Shown: positions 1 to 9,090 of the stretch, one piece after another | Layout of the letters: every line of letters begins with the position of its first letter | Position numbering within the stretch: the stretch's first letter is position 1 | Source: Ensifer sp. PDNC004 | Lineage (GTDB): Bacteria; Pseudomonadota; Alphaproteobacteria; Rhizobiales; Rhizobiaceae | DNA: 64,000 nt | NCBI RefSeq assembly: GCF_016919405.1 | Contig: NZ_CP070352.1 | Span: forward strand, 1,240,001 to 1,304,000 | Direction: 5' to 3' | Made by a program: the position numbers and the translations under genes | The notes under the pieces: generated by a model | Told to the model about the DNA's origin: nothing | Seen by the model: only the letters and a program-made list of their open reading frames with translations | Databases searched by the model: none

Positions 1-40
1 CCTTTGTCAGAAATGCATGCAGTTCATGAGGAGTGAGGGC

Positions 41-1504
41 ATGGCAACGTTCAAGATCGCCATCATCGGCGCCGGCAGCATCGGCTTCACCAAGAAGCTG
101 TTCACCGACATTCTCGCCGTGCCGGAATTGCGCAACATCGAGGTTGCGCTGACCGACCTCAGCGCCCGCAATCTGGAAATGATCAAGGCGATCCTCGACC
201 GGATCGTCGAGGTCAACCGCCTGCCGACGAAGGTGACGGCAACCACCGACCGGTTGAGGGCGCTGGAAGGCGCCCGCTACATCATCAGCTGCGTGCGCGT
301 CGGCGGTCTCGAAGCCTATGCCGACGACATCCGCATTCCGCTCAAATACGGGGTCGACCAGTGCGTCGGCGATACGATCTGCGCCGGCGGCATCCTCTAC
401 GGCCAGCGCAACATCCCCGTCATCCTCGATTTCTGCAAGGATATCCGGGCCGTCGCCGAGCCGGGCGCGAAGTTCCTGAATTATGCCAACCCGATGGCGA
501 TGAACACCTGGGCGGCGATCGAATACGGCAAGGTCGACACGGTCGGTCTTTGCCACGGTGTCCAGCACGGCGGCGAGCAGATCGCCGAAATCCTCGGCGC
601 CGGCGAGGGCGAACTCGACTACGTCTGCTCCGGCATCAACCACCAGACCTGGTTCGTCGATGTCAGGCTCAAGGGGCGCAGGATCGGCAAGGAGGAACTG
701 GTCGCGGCCTTCGAAGCGCATCCGGTGTTCTCCAAGCAGGAGAAGCTCCGGATCGACGTCTTGAAGCGTTTCGGCGTCTATTCGACCGAGAGCAACGGCC
801 ATCTCTCGGAATATCTTCCCTGGTATCGCAAGCGCCCGGAGGAAATTACCCGCTGGATCGACATGTCGGACTGGATCCACGGAGAGACCGGTGGTTACCT
901 CCGCCATTCGACCGAGACGCGTAACTGGTTCGAAACCGAGTTTCCGCAGTTCCTCGAAGCGGCCGGAAATCTGCTCGATCACAACAAGCGCTCGAACGAG
1001 CATGCAAGCCATATTCTCGAGGCCCTGGAAACAGGCCGGGTCTATCGCGGCCATTTCAACGTCAAGAACAATGGCGTGATCACCAACCTGCCCGCCGACG
1101 CGATCATCGAATCCCCCGGCTTCGTCGATCGTTTCGGCATCAACATGGTCTCGGGCATCACCCTTCCTGAGGCCTGTGCTGCCACCTGCCTTTCCTCGAT
1201 CAACGTCCAGCGCATGTCGGTCCATGCAGCCGTGACCGGCGATCTCGACCTTCTGAAGCTGGCGATGCTGCACGATCCGCTGGTCGGCGCGATCTGCACG
1301 CCGGACGAGGTCTGGCAGATGGTTGACGAGATGGTGGTCGCGCAAAGCCAGTGGCTGCCGCAATACGCCCACGCGATCGATGGTGCGAAGGAGCGGCTTG
1401 GCCGCGCCACCGTCAAGACTCGCGAGTGGAACGGCGCCGCGCGGCGTCAGATGCGCTCGCTCGACGAGTTGCGCGCCGAGCGCCAGGTCCGCGCCGCCGG
1501 CTGA
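41..1504 (+). CDS. melA: GH4 alpha-galactosidase (rhizobial MelA type)
   Basis: A cytoplasmic NAD- and Mn-dependent glycosidase of family GH4 that would hydrolyse imported alpha-galactosides such as melibiose and raffinose. The N-terminus carries the Rossmann motif GAGSIGF; further on are the GH4 signatures NYANPMAMNTW, GLCHGVQ (Cys/His metal ligands) and CSGINHQTWF. At 487 residues it has normal family length. I chose ATG 41 rather than the in-frame ATG 17 because GAGGAG at 28-33 lies 7 bases upstream. It is followed by the binding-protein gene of a peptide-type ABC importer, the arrangement of the melA-agp locus of Sinorhizobium. The CHGV motif differs from the CHSV of the second GH4 enzyme in this operon, so the exact sugar preference (galactoside versus uronide) is inference. 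The promoter lies left of the window. Confidence 0.9.
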   Translation: MATFKIAIIGAGSIGFTKKLFTDILAVPELRNIEVALTDLSARNLEMIKAILDRIVEVNRLPTKVTATTDRLRALEGARYIISCVRVGGLEAYADDIRIPLKYGVDQCVGDTICAGGILYGQRNIPVILDFCKDIRAVAEPGAKFLNYANPMAMNTWAAIEYGKVDTVGLCHGVQHGGEQIAEILGAGEGELDYVCSGINHQTWFVDVRLKGRRIGKEELVAAFEAHPVFSKQEKLRIDVLKRFGVYSTESNGHLSEYLPWYRKRPEEITRWIDMSDWIHGETGGYLRHSTETRNWFETEFPQFLEAAGNLLDHNKRSNEHASHILEALETGRVYRGHFNVKNNGVITNLPADAIIESPGFVDRFGINMVSGITLPEACAATCLSSINVQRMSVHAAVTGDLDLLKLAMLHDPLVGAICTPDEVWQMVDEMVVAQSQWLPQYAHAIDGAKERLGRATVKTREWNGAARRQMRSLDELRAERQVRAAG

Positions 1505-1509
1505 TGATT

Positions 1510-1547
1510 GCAGCGCTGCTTGCGTGAGGAGACGCAAGCAGCGCTGC
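1510..1547 (+). repeat. 16-bp perfect intercistronic hairpin
   Basis: Arms 1510-1525 and 1532-1547 are perfect inverted repeats around a GAGGAG loop. No T-run follows, so it does not look like an intrinsic terminator. It sits between melA and the binding-protein gene, where such structures commonly protect the 3' end or raise the stoichiometry of the binding-protein message. Confidence 0.75.
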
Positions 1548-1614
1548 CTGAACTGCAGACTTTACAAGGAGGAGGCCGCGTTCCGGCGCGGCGAAAGAGG
1601 GAGAATCTGAGCCA

Positions 1615-3699
1615 ATGACCAGCCACAGACTGACGAAAATGGCGAGCCTGCTGCTTGTCGGCATCTCGACCTTTGCCTTGGAGGCGGCCGCCTCCGAGCC
1701 CACCGTCGTGCCGCAGCAGCCGGCATTCCCGGCCGAGGGCAAGATTACCTATGTGCCGCGCGACTCGATCGCCGAATTCAAGGCGCTGCCGGAATACAAG
1801 GAACCGGCCTGGGTTACCGAGAAATACGTCAAGACCGGCAAGCTGCCGCCGGTCGCCGAGCGGCTGCCGAAGGAGCCGATGGTCTTCAAGACCGGCAACA
1901 TGCCCGACGGCGTCGGCGTCTATGGCGACACGCTGCGTCACGTGATCGGCGGTCGGCCGGAAGGCTGGAACTACTCGGCCGGCCAGAGCCAGGGCTGGGG
2001 CGGCATCGATATCGGCATGTCCGAATGCCTGACCCGCACGGCGCCGCTCTTCCAGGTGGAAGCCAAGGACGTCGAACCGCTGCCGAACCTCGCCAGGAGT
2101 TGGGACTGGTCTTCTGACGGCCACAAGCTGACGATGCATCTGGTCGAGGGTGCCAAGTGGTCGGATGGCGACCTCTTCGACGCCGACGACGTGATGTTCT
2201 ATTGGGAAGACAATGTGCTCGACCCGAGCGTGACGCCGCTGAACGGCGCAACGCCCGAGACTTTCGGCGCCGGCACGACGCTGAAGAAGATCGACCAGTA
2301 TACGGTCGAATGGACCTTCAAGGAGGCGTTCCCGCGCCAGCATCTCTATGCCATGGCCTACGGCACCTTCTGCCCCGGCCCGTCGCATATCCTCAAAGCC
2401 AAGCATCCGAAATATGCCGGCACCACCTATGACCAATACAAGAATGCCTTCCCGCCGGAGTATATGAACATCCCGGTCATGGGCGCCTGGGTGCCGGTCG
2501 CCTATCGCCCCGACGATATCATCGTATTGCGCCGCAACCCCTACTACTGGAAGGTCGACGAGGCGGGCAACCAGCTGCCCTATATCAACGAGCTGCACTA
2601 CAAGCTCTCGACTTGGGCCGATCGCGACGTGCAGGCAATCGCCGGCTCCGCCGATCTTTCCAACCTGGAGCAGCCGGAAAACTTCGTCGAGTCGCTAAAG
2701 CGCGCAGCGCAGGACACGGCTCCCGCTCGCCTCGCCTTCGGCCCACGCCTTATCGGCTACAATCTGCACATGAACTTCTCGGCCAACGGCTGGGGTGAGC
2801 CGGACGAACGCGCCCAGGCCGTGCGTGAGCTCAACCGCAACGAGGATTTCCGCAAGGCCGTGACCATGGCCGTCGATCGCAAGAAGCTCGGCGAGGCGCT
2901 GGTGAAGGGCCCCTTCACGGCGATCTATCCGGGCGGACTTTCCTCCGGCACCAGCTTCTACGACCGGGAGTCGACCGTCTACTATCCCTTCGATCTTGAT
3001 GGCGCGAAGGCTCTGCTTGAGAAAGCTGGCCTGAAGGACACCGACGGCAACGGCTTCGTCAACTTCCCGGCCGATAAAGCCGGCGGCAAGGACGTGGAGA
3101 TCGTGCTTCTGATCGACAACAGTTACGCGACCGACCGCAACCTCGCCGAAGGCCTGATCGGCCAGATGGAAAAGCTCGGCCTCCGGGTGGTCCTGAACTC
3201 GCTTGACGGCAAGCAGCGGGACGCAACCAACTATGCCGGCAAGTTCGACTGGATGGTTCACCGCAACGCCGCCGAATATGCCTCCGTCGTGCAAAACACG
3301 CCGCAGTTGGCGGCCGCCGGTCCGCGCACCAGCTGGCACCACCGTGCACCGGAAGGCGGACAGCTTGACCTGATGCCCTTCGAACAGGAACTCGTCGACA
3401 TCATCAACAAGTTCATCGCCACCAACGACAATGCCGAGCGCGCGGAGTTGATGAAGCAGTACCAGAAAGTCGCGACGACGAATCTCGATACGGTCGGCCT
3501 TACCGAATATCCAGGCGCGCTGATCATCAACAAGCGCTTCGCCAACGTGCCGACCGGAGCGCCGATCTTCATGTTCAACTGGGCCGAGGACACGATTATG
3601 CGCGAGCGCCTCTTCGTCCCCTCGGACAAACAGGGTGATTTCGAGCTCTTTGCCGAACAGCTTCCGGGCAAGCCCGGCGACAAGGGCTTGAGCAACTAA
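1615..3699 (+). CDS. agpA: ABC transporter substrate-binding protein, family 5 (AgpA-like)
   Basis: Periplasmic solute-binding protein of the SBP_bac_5 (oligopeptide/oligosaccharide) family. A signal peptide of about 26 residues (hydrophobic SLLLVGISTFALEAAAS) precedes the mature protein. At 694 residues it is clearly longer than the usual 500-550, as in the long AgpA group that binds alpha-galactosides rather than peptides. Characteristic stretches are ARSWDWSSDGHKLTMHLVEGAKWSDGDLFDADDVMFYWED and FRKAVTMAVDRKKLGEALVKG. The upstream ribosome site is GGGAGA near 1600; ATG 1639 is a possible later start. Strong hairpins on both sides suggest its message level is set separately from the permease genes. 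The galactoside ligand is inferred from the flanking GH4 genes. Confidence 0.88.
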   Translation: MTSHRLTKMASLLLVGISTFALEAAASEPTVVPQQPAFPAEGKITYVPRDSIAEFKALPEYKEPAWVTEKYVKTGKLPPVAERLPKEPMVFKTGNMPDGVGVYGDTLRHVIGGRPEGWNYSAGQSQGWGGIDIGMSECLTRTAPLFQVEAKDVEPLPNLARSWDWSSDGHKLTMHLVEGAKWSDGDLFDADDVMFYWEDNVLDPSVTPLNGATPETFGAGTTLKKIDQYTVEWTFKEAFPRQHLYAMAYGTFCPGPSHILKAKHPKYAGTTYDQYKNAFPPEYMNIPVMGAWVPVAYRPDDIIVLRRNPYYWKVDEAGNQLPYINELHYKLSTWADRDVQAIAGSADLSNLEQPENFVESLKRAAQDTAPARLAFGPRLIGYNLHMNFSANGWGEPDERAQAVRELNRNEDFRKAVTMAVDRKKLGEALVKGPFTAIYPGGLSSGTSFYDRESTVYYPFDLDGAKALLEKAGLKDTDGNGFVNFPADKAGGKDVEIVLLIDNSYATDRNLAEGLIGQMEKLGLRVVLNSLDGKQRDATNYAGKFDWMVHRNAAEYASVVQNTPQLAAAGPRTSWHHRAPEGGQLDLMPFEQELVDIINKFIATNDNAERAELMKQYQKVATTNLDTVGLTEYPGALIINKRFANVPTGAPIFMFNWAEDTIMRERLFVPSDKQGDFELFAEQLPGKPGDKGLSN

Positions 3700-3705
3700 C
3701 GCAAC

Positions 3706-3734
3706 CGCTCCTCCGGCTACAGGCCGGAGGAGCG
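3706..3734 (+). repeat. 12-bp hairpin after binding-protein gene
   Basis: Arms 3706-3717 and 3723-3734 pair perfectly around TACAG. There is no T-run. It lies in the 66-base gap between the binding protein and the first permease and probably acts as a partial attenuator or an mRNA-stabilising element. Confidence 0.7.
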
Positions 3735-3765
3735 CTCGATCACCCCAACGACAGAAGGAAACGGC

Positions 3766-4776
3766 ATGTTCAGGTTTCTGCTTGTCCGCCTCGCCTCTGC
3801 CATTCCCGTGCTGCTTGTCTTGAGCGTGGCGACCTTCGCCATCATCCAGGCGCCGCCCGGAGACTATAGCGATTACATTCGTTCGCAGCTGATCAACCAG
3901 GGTGGCGCGTCCTACGAGGAGGCCGAAGCACAGGCGCAGGCCTACCGCAAGGAGCATGGCCTCGATAAGCCGCTGCCGGTGCAATACGTCAACTGGATGA
4001 CCGGCATCCTGACGCGCGGCGATTTCGGCCACAGCCTCTACTACAACAAGCCGGTTGCCGATGTCGTCGGCGAACGCCTGCCGCGCACGCTGGCATTGGC
4101 GCTCGTCTGCCATATCCTCGCGTCTATCATCGGCATATCCTTCGGTATCATCGCCGCGACACGGCAGTATTCGTGGATCGACAGCCTGCTTTCGACGGTG
4201 GCCTTCCTCGGCATGACGGTGCCGCGCTTCCTGATGGCGCTGATCATCGTCTACATCCTCGTCTTCCATTTCAATGTGAGCGAAATCAACAGCTTCCACT
4301 CGGCCCGTTATGGCGGTGCGCCCTGGTCCTGGGACAAATTCGTCGACCTCGTCAAACATGTCTGGCCGGTCGTGGCGATCGCCACTTTCGGCGGACTCGC
4401 CTACAATATGCGGGTGATGCGGGGCAATCTGCTCGACACGCTGAACGCGCAATATGTCGAAACCGCCCGGGCGAAGGGCCTGAGCGAAGGCGCGGTGGTC
4501 ATGCGCCATGCGGTGCCGAATGCCCTGCATCCGCTGATCATGTATCAGGGTGTCGTGCTGCCCTACATGCTGACGGGCGAGATCGAGACGGCGATCATCT
4601 TCGCGCTGCCGACCGTCGGCCCGGCCATCGTCGGCTCCATGTGGGTGGGCGACGTCTATGTCACAGCCACCTTCATGCTGGTGCTGTCGGCAACCCTCAT
4701 CCTCGGCAACATCATCGCCGACATGTTGCTGGCCGCGCTCGATCCGCGTGTGCGTCTCGGAGGAGCCCACGCATGA
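3766..4776 (+). CDS. agpB: ABC transporter permease (DppB type)
   Basis: Inner-membrane permease of the binding-protein-dependent family with an N-terminal membrane helix (VRLASAIPVLLVLSVATFAIIQAPPGD), a long periplasmic segment and a C-terminal bundle of helices. The EAA loop that contacts the ATPase is visible as ETARAKGLSEGAVVMRHAVPNALHPL. Its 336 residues fit the family. AGAAGG precedes the ATG. It overlaps the next permease by four bases (ATGA), so the two subunits are translationally coupled and would form the heterodimeric pore for the alpha-galactoside importer. Confidence 0.88.
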   Translation: MFRFLLVRLASAIPVLLVLSVATFAIIQAPPGDYSDYIRSQLINQGGASYEEAEAQAQAYRKEHGLDKPLPVQYVNWMTGILTRGDFGHSLYYNKPVADVVGERLPRTLALALVCHILASIIGISFGIIAATRQYSWIDSLLSTVAFLGMTVPRFLMALIIVYILVFHFNVSEINSFHSARYGGAPWSWDKFVDLVKHVWPVVAIATFGGLAYNMRVMRGNLLDTLNAQYVETARAKGLSEGAVVMRHAVPNALHPLIMYQGVVLPYMLTGEIETAIIFALPTVGPAIVGSMWVGDVYVTATFMLVLSATLILGNIIADMLLAALDPRVRLGGAHA

Positions 4777-5900
4777 CCGCCGAGATGCAAACAACCATTC
4801 CGCTCGCCGCCGAACCCCGGCAGGAACATCACAACGAAAGCTACCAGGCGCTCGTCTGGCGCCGGCTGAAGCGGTCCTGGACCGGCATGCTCGGCCTCGT
4901 CCTCGTCGGTCTGCTGATTTTCATGGCGGTCTTCGCCGACTTCCTGTCGCCGGTCGATCCGAAGGCCACGGGTGTCGCCTTCGCGCCGCCGCAGGCGATC
5001 AGCTTTAGCGACAAGGACGGCAATTTCGTCTTCTCGCCGCGCAGCTATCCGCTCAGCGAAGGTACGGAACTCGACCCGATCACCTTTCAGCCGATCATCG
5101 GCCCCGACTACGACAATCCGCAGATCCTTGGCTTCTTCGTCAAGGGCGCGCCCTACAGTCTCTTCGGCCTGATCCCGGCGGAACGGCATTTCTTCGGCGC
5201 GGTCGATGGTTCGCCGGTGCATCTACTCGGCACCGACAAGTTCGGCCGCGACGTGCTGTCGCGCATTCTCGTCGGATCGCGCATCTCGCTGATGATTGCG
5301 CTGGTCGTCGTCTCGATCGTCACTGCGGTCGGCACCACGGTCGGCATGGCGTCGGGCTATTTCGGCGGCCGCTTCGACGTCTGGACGCAGCGCTTCGTCG
5401 AGCTGGTGCTCGCCTTTCCGCAACTGCCGCTCTACCTGGCGCTGACCTCGCTGATCCCGGTGACGGCGCCGACCAACGTCTTCCTCGCCTTCGTCATCAT
5501 CGTCATGTCGGCGCTCGGCTGGGCGCAGATGTCGCGCGAGGTGCGTGGCAAGACGCTGGCCCTTGCCCGTATCGACTATGTGCGCGCCGCGATCGCCGTC
5601 GGTGCCAGCGACCGGCGCATCATCTTCCAGCATATCCTGCCGAACGTGATGAGCCACGTGATCGTCGCGGTTACGCTGTCGATCCCGCAGGTGGTGCTCT
5701 TGGAATCCTTCCTTGGGTTCCTGGGCTTTGCGGTCAAGCCTCCGCTCATTTCCTGGGGGCTGATGCTGCAGGACACCTCCACCTATTCCGTCATCGGATC
5801 CTATCCATGGATCCTGTCGCCCGTCGCCTTCGTGCTGGTCACGGTCTTTGCCTTCAATGCCCTTGGCGACGGCCTGCGCGACGCTATCGATCCCTATTGA
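4773..5900 (+). CDS. agpC: ABC transporter permease (DppC type)
   Basis: Second permease subunit, 375 residues. ATG 4773 overlaps the preceding stop and follows GGAGG at 4759-4763; upstream sequence in this frame is inside agpB and was excluded. A cytoplasmic leader of about 35 residues is followed by the first helix (GMLGLVLVGLLIFMAVFADFLSP). An unusually long periplasmic insertion of roughly 90 residues comes before the LLGTDKFGRDVLSRILVGSRISL signature. The EAA loop is IDYVRAAIAVGASDRRIIFQHILPN. The enlarged loop, like the enlarged binding protein, sets this system apart from ordinary dipeptide permeases. Confidence 0.88.
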   Translation: MTAEMQTTIPLAAEPRQEHHNESYQALVWRRLKRSWTGMLGLVLVGLLIFMAVFADFLSPVDPKATGVAFAPPQAISFSDKDGNFVFSPRSYPLSEGTELDPITFQPIIGPDYDNPQILGFFVKGAPYSLFGLIPAERHFFGAVDGSPVHLLGTDKFGRDVLSRILVGSRISLMIALVVVSIVTAVGTTVGMASGYFGGRFDVWTQRFVELVLAFPQLPLYLALTSLIPVTAPTNVFLAFVIIVMSALGWAQMSREVRGKTLALARIDYVRAAIAVGASDRRIIFQHILPNVMSHVIVAVTLSIPQVVLLESFLGFLGFAVKPPLISWGLMLQDTSTYSVIGSYPWILSPVAFVLVTVFAFNALGDGLRDAIDPY

Positions 5901-5912
5901 GGAGGACGCATC

Positions 5913-7586
5913 ATGTCTGAAGCAATCGACGTCCTCACCGCTGCGCCTTCCGAGCGCAGGGACCTTGCCGAACGCGATGGCCGGCCGGTCATCGACGCGC
6001 GCAATGTCGCGGTTCGTTTCAAGGTCGAGCATGGCACGGTGGACGCGGTGAAGGACGTGTCCTTCCAGCTTTACCGCGGCGAGACCATCGCCATCGTCGG
6101 CGAGTCCGGCTCGGGCAAGTCGGTCACCGCGCGCAGCGTCATGGGGTTGCTCTCCAAGCGCGCGACGATCGCCGCCCAATCGCGCATCGAATATGACGGC
6201 AAGGACGTGTTGAAATTCTCGCCACGCGAACGCCGCGCCTTGCGCGGCAACCGACTGGCGATGATCTTCCAGGAGCCGATGAGCTCGCTGAACCCGGTCT
6301 ATACGGTCGGTTCGCAGATCATCGAGGCGATTCGGGCGCATCGCCGGATGAGCCGTCGTGCAGCAACCGAGCGGGCGCTCGAACTGCTGCGCCACGTCAA
6401 GATCCCGGATCCGGAGCTTCGCATCAACCAGTATCCGCACCAGCTCTCCGGCGGCCAGCGCCAGCGGGTGATGATCGCCATGGCGCTCGCCAACGATCCC
6501 GATGTCCTGATCGCCGACGAGCCGACGACGGCGCTCGACGTCACCGTCCAGGCGCAGATCCTCAACCTCATACGCGACCTGCAGCGCGAGCTCGGCATGG
6601 CGGTGATCCTGATCACCCACGACCTGACGGTGGTGCGGCAGTTCTCGGACTATGTCTATGTCATGCAGCATGGCGAGGTGAAGGAGCACAACACGACGGC
6701 GGCGCTGTTTGCCAATCCGCTGCACCCCTATACCAGGCGGCTGTTGTCGTCGGAGCCTTCGGGTGCGGCCAAGCCCTTGCCGGACGACGCGCCGATCATG
6801 CTCGACGGGCGGGACGTGAAGGTCTCCTTCATGCTGAAGAAGGGCGGCCTGTTCCGGTCCGAGTTCTCCGAACTCGTTGCTGTCGACAAGCTCAGTCTCA
6901 ATCTGCGCAAGCACGAGACGCTCGGGCTCGTCGGCGAATCCGGGTCGGGCAAGACGACCTTCGGACAGGCACTGATCCGCCTGCTCAATGCCGATGGCGG
7001 CGAGATCTTCTTCGACGGCATTCCGATCCACGACAAGGACCGCACCCAAATGCGGCCCTTGCGCTCGCGCATCCAGATCGTTTTCCAGGATCCCTTCGCC
7101 TCGCTCAACCCGCGCATGTCGATCGGCCAGATCATCGAGGAGGGCCTGGTCGTCAACGGCATCGGCGAGAACCGCAAGGAGCGGGTCGACCGGGTGGTGG
7201 ATGCGCTTGTTGCCGCCGGCATGCCCGGCAACATCCTGTCGCGCTTCCCGCACGAGTTCTCCGGCGGTCAGCGCCAGCGCATCGCCATCGCCCGGGCGAT
7301 CGCTCTCGAGCCGGAATTCATCCTGCTCGACGAGCCGACCTCGGCGCTCGATCTTTCTGTCCAGGCCCAGATCATCGAGCTGCTGCGCAAGCTGCAGGAC
7401 GAGCGGGGCCTGAGCTATCTCTTCATCTCCCATGACCTCAAGGTTGTGCGCGCGCTCTGCCACCGGGTGGTGGTGATGCAACATGGCAAGATCGTCGAGG
7501 AGGGGCCGGTGAGCGAAATTCTGTCCAATCCCAAGACCGCCTACACCGAAAGGCTCGTGAGAGCCGCCTTCGATGTGGCAGCATGA
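5913..7586 (+). CDS. agpD: Fused double ATP-binding subunit of ABC importer
   Basis: 557-residue cytoplasmic ATPase with two complete nucleotide-binding domains, equivalent to DppD and DppF joined in one chain. Walker A motifs GESGSGKS (about residues 63-70) and GESGSGKT (about 341-348), ABC signatures LSGGQRQR and FSGGQRQR, and Walker B LIADEPTT and LLDEPTS are all intact, so both sites look competent. Each half ends with the [10 protein letters not shown] or [10 protein letters not shown] tail typical of the oligopeptide-type family. AGGAGG precedes the start. It should power the two preceding permeases. Its stop overlaps a possible ATG of the next gene. Confidence 0.88.
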   Translation: MSEAIDVLTAAPSERRDLAERDGRPVIDARNVAVRFKVEHGTVDAVKDVSFQLYRGETIAIVGESGSGKSVTARSVMGLLSKRATIAAQSRIEYDGKDVLKFSPRERRALRGNRLAMIFQEPMSSLNPVYTVGSQIIEAIRAHRRMSRRAATERALELLRHVKIPDPELRINQYPHQLSGGQRQRVMIAMALANDPDVLIADEPTTALDVTVQAQILNLIRDLQRELGMAVILITHDLTVVRQFSDYVYVMQHGEVKEHNTTAALFANPLHPYTRRLLSSEPSGAAKPLPDDAPIMLDGRDVKVSFMLKKGGLFRSEFSELVAVDKLSLNLRKHETLGLVGESGSGKTTFGQALIRLLNADGGEIFFDGIPIHDKDRTQMRPLRSRIQIVFQDPFASLNPRMSIGQIIEEGLVVNGIGENRKERVDRVVDALVAAGMPGNILSRFPHEFSGGQRQRIAIARAIALEPEFILLDEPTSALDLSVQAQIIELLRKLQDERGLSYLFISHDLKVVRALCHRVVVMQHGKIVEEGPVSEILSNPKTAYTERLVRAAFDVAA

Positions 7587-7609
7587 CCGCTAGAAAGCAG
7601 AGGCAATCC

Positions 7610-8983
7610 ATGACCAGACAACCCAAGATCACCTTCATCGGCGCCGGCTCCACCGTCTTCATGAAGAACATCATCGGCGACGTGCTGCAGCGCCCGGCGC
7701 TGTCGGCCGCAACGATCGCGCTGATGGATGTGAACCCGGAGCGCCTCGGCGAAAGCGAGATCGTCGCCGGCAAGCTGGTGCGCACGCTCGGCGTCAAGGC
7801 CAAGATCGAGACCCATTCCAACCAGAGACAAGCGCTCGAAGGGGCCGATTTCGTCGTCGTCGCCTTCCAGATCGGCGGCTTTGAGCCCTGCACGGTCACC
7901 GATTTCGAAGTGCCGAAGAAATACGGCCTGCGCCAGACGATCGCCGACACGCTCGGCGTCGGCGGCATCATGCGCGGCCTTCGCACCGTTCCGCATCTCT
8001 GGAAGATCTGCGAGGACATGCTGCAGGTCTGCCCGAACGCGATCCTCTTGCAATACGTCAACCCGATGGCGATCAACACCTGGGCGATCTCGGAGAAGTT
8101 CCCGACGATCCGCCAGGTCGGCCTTTGCCATTCGGTCCAGGGCACGGCCTACGAACTTTCGCGCGATCTCGATATCCCAGTTTCGGAGATCCGCTACCGC
8201 GCCGCTGGCATCAACCACATGGCCTTCTTCCTCAAGTTCGAGCACAAACAGGCCGACGGCAGCTTCCGCGATCTCTATCCGGATCTCGTGCGCGGCTACC
8301 GCGAAGGCCGCTTCCCGAAGCCCAGCCACTGGAACCCGCGCTGCCCCAACAAGGTGCGCTACGAGATGCTGACGCGGCTCGGTTACTTCGTCACCGAAAG
8401 CTCCGAGCATTTCGCCGAATACACGCCCTATTTCATCAAGGACGGCCGGCCCGACCTGATCGAGAAATTCGGCATTCCGCTCGACGAGTATCCGAAGCGC
8501 TGCGTCGAGCAGATCGAGCGCTGGAAGGGGCAGGCGGCCGCCTTCAAGGAGGCAGAGACGATCGAGGTGGCCGAGAGCCACGAATACGCTTCCTCGATCA
8601 TGAATTCGGTCTGGACCGGCGAGCCCTCTGTCATCTACGGCAACCTCAGGAACAACGGCTGTATCACCTCGCTGCCCGAGAACTGCGCCGCCGAAGTGCC
8701 CTGCCTGGTCGACGCCTCCGGCATCCAGCCGACCTTCATCGGCGACCTGCCGCCGCAGTTGACCGCGCTGATCCGCACCAACATCAACGTCCAGGAGCTG
8801 ACGGTTGAGGCGCTGATGACGGAAAACCGCGAGCATCTCTACCATGCGGCGATGATGGATCCGCATACGGCGGCCGAACTCGACCTCGACCAGATCTGGT
8901 CGCTCGTCGACGACCTGCTCATCGCCCATCGCGACTGGATCCCGGAATGGGCACGCGTGTCGAAGAAGGTCCAAGCAGCCTGA
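7610..8983 (+). CDS. GH4 family alpha-galactosidase/alpha-glucosidase (second copy in operon)
   Basis: Second GH4 enzyme of the operon, 457 residues from ATG 7610, which follows AGAGG at 7599-7603. ATG 7583 overlaps the ATPase stop and is the alternative start, giving 466 residues. The NAD motif GAGSTVFMKN, QYVNPMAINTWA, GLCHSVQGT and AAGINHMAFF are present. The CHSV motif is the one described for GH4 alpha-galactosidases of the E. coli MelA kind. It is only distantly similar to the first enzyme, so the two probably split different linkages or chain positions of the same imported oligosaccharides. Last gene of the operon. Confidence 0.87.
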   Translation: MTRQPKITFIGAGSTVFMKNIIGDVLQRPALSAATIALMDVNPERLGESEIVAGKLVRTLGVKAKIETHSNQRQALEGADFVVVAFQIGGFEPCTVTDFEVPKKYGLRQTIADTLGVGGIMRGLRTVPHLWKICEDMLQVCPNAILLQYVNPMAINTWAISEKFPTIRQVGLCHSVQGTAYELSRDLDIPVSEIRYRAAGINHMAFFLKFEHKQADGSFRDLYPDLVRGYREGRFPKPSHWNPRCPNKVRYEMLTRLGYFVTESSEHFAEYTPYFIKDGRPDLIEKFGIPLDEYPKRCVEQIERWKGQAAAFKEAETIEVAESHEYASSIMNSVWTGEPSVIYGNLRNNGCITSLPENCAAEVPCLVDASGIQPTFIGDLPPQLTALIRTNINVQELTVEALMTENREHLYHAAMMDPHTAAELDLDQIWSLVDDLLIAHRDWIPEWARVSKKVQAA

Positions 8984-9009
8984 TTTTTTCTCCCGGTCAG
9001 GCCGCGTCG

Positions 9010-9082
9010 AGCCCCGGAACTTCATGCCCTCTTTCCCAATGTCCTAGCCGATTCAAGGGAAAGCAGCGTAGGTTCCGGGGCT
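9010..9082. terminator. Nested palindrome between convergent genes
   Basis: AGCCCCGGAAC (9010-9020) pairs with GTTCCGGGGCT (9072-9082); inside, CTTTCCC (9031-9037) pairs with GGGAAAG (9057-9063). A T-rich tract follows on the plus strand. The position between convergent ends at 8983 and 9091 suggests a two-way terminator or a rhizobial palindromic element. Confidence 0.6.
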
Positions 9083-9090
9083 TGTTCTTT

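Noticed and set aside
2695..4794. Long antisense open frame of about 700 codons opposite the binding protein and permease
   Set aside because: It mirrors high-GC coding DNA on the other strand, is rich in Arg, His, Asp and Gly, has no recognisable domain and no ribosome site. Shadow of the real genes.
5223..7484. Antisense open frame of about 750 codons opposite the permease and ATPase
   Set aside because: Same composition artefact; the sense strand encodes intact ABC motifs across the whole stretch.
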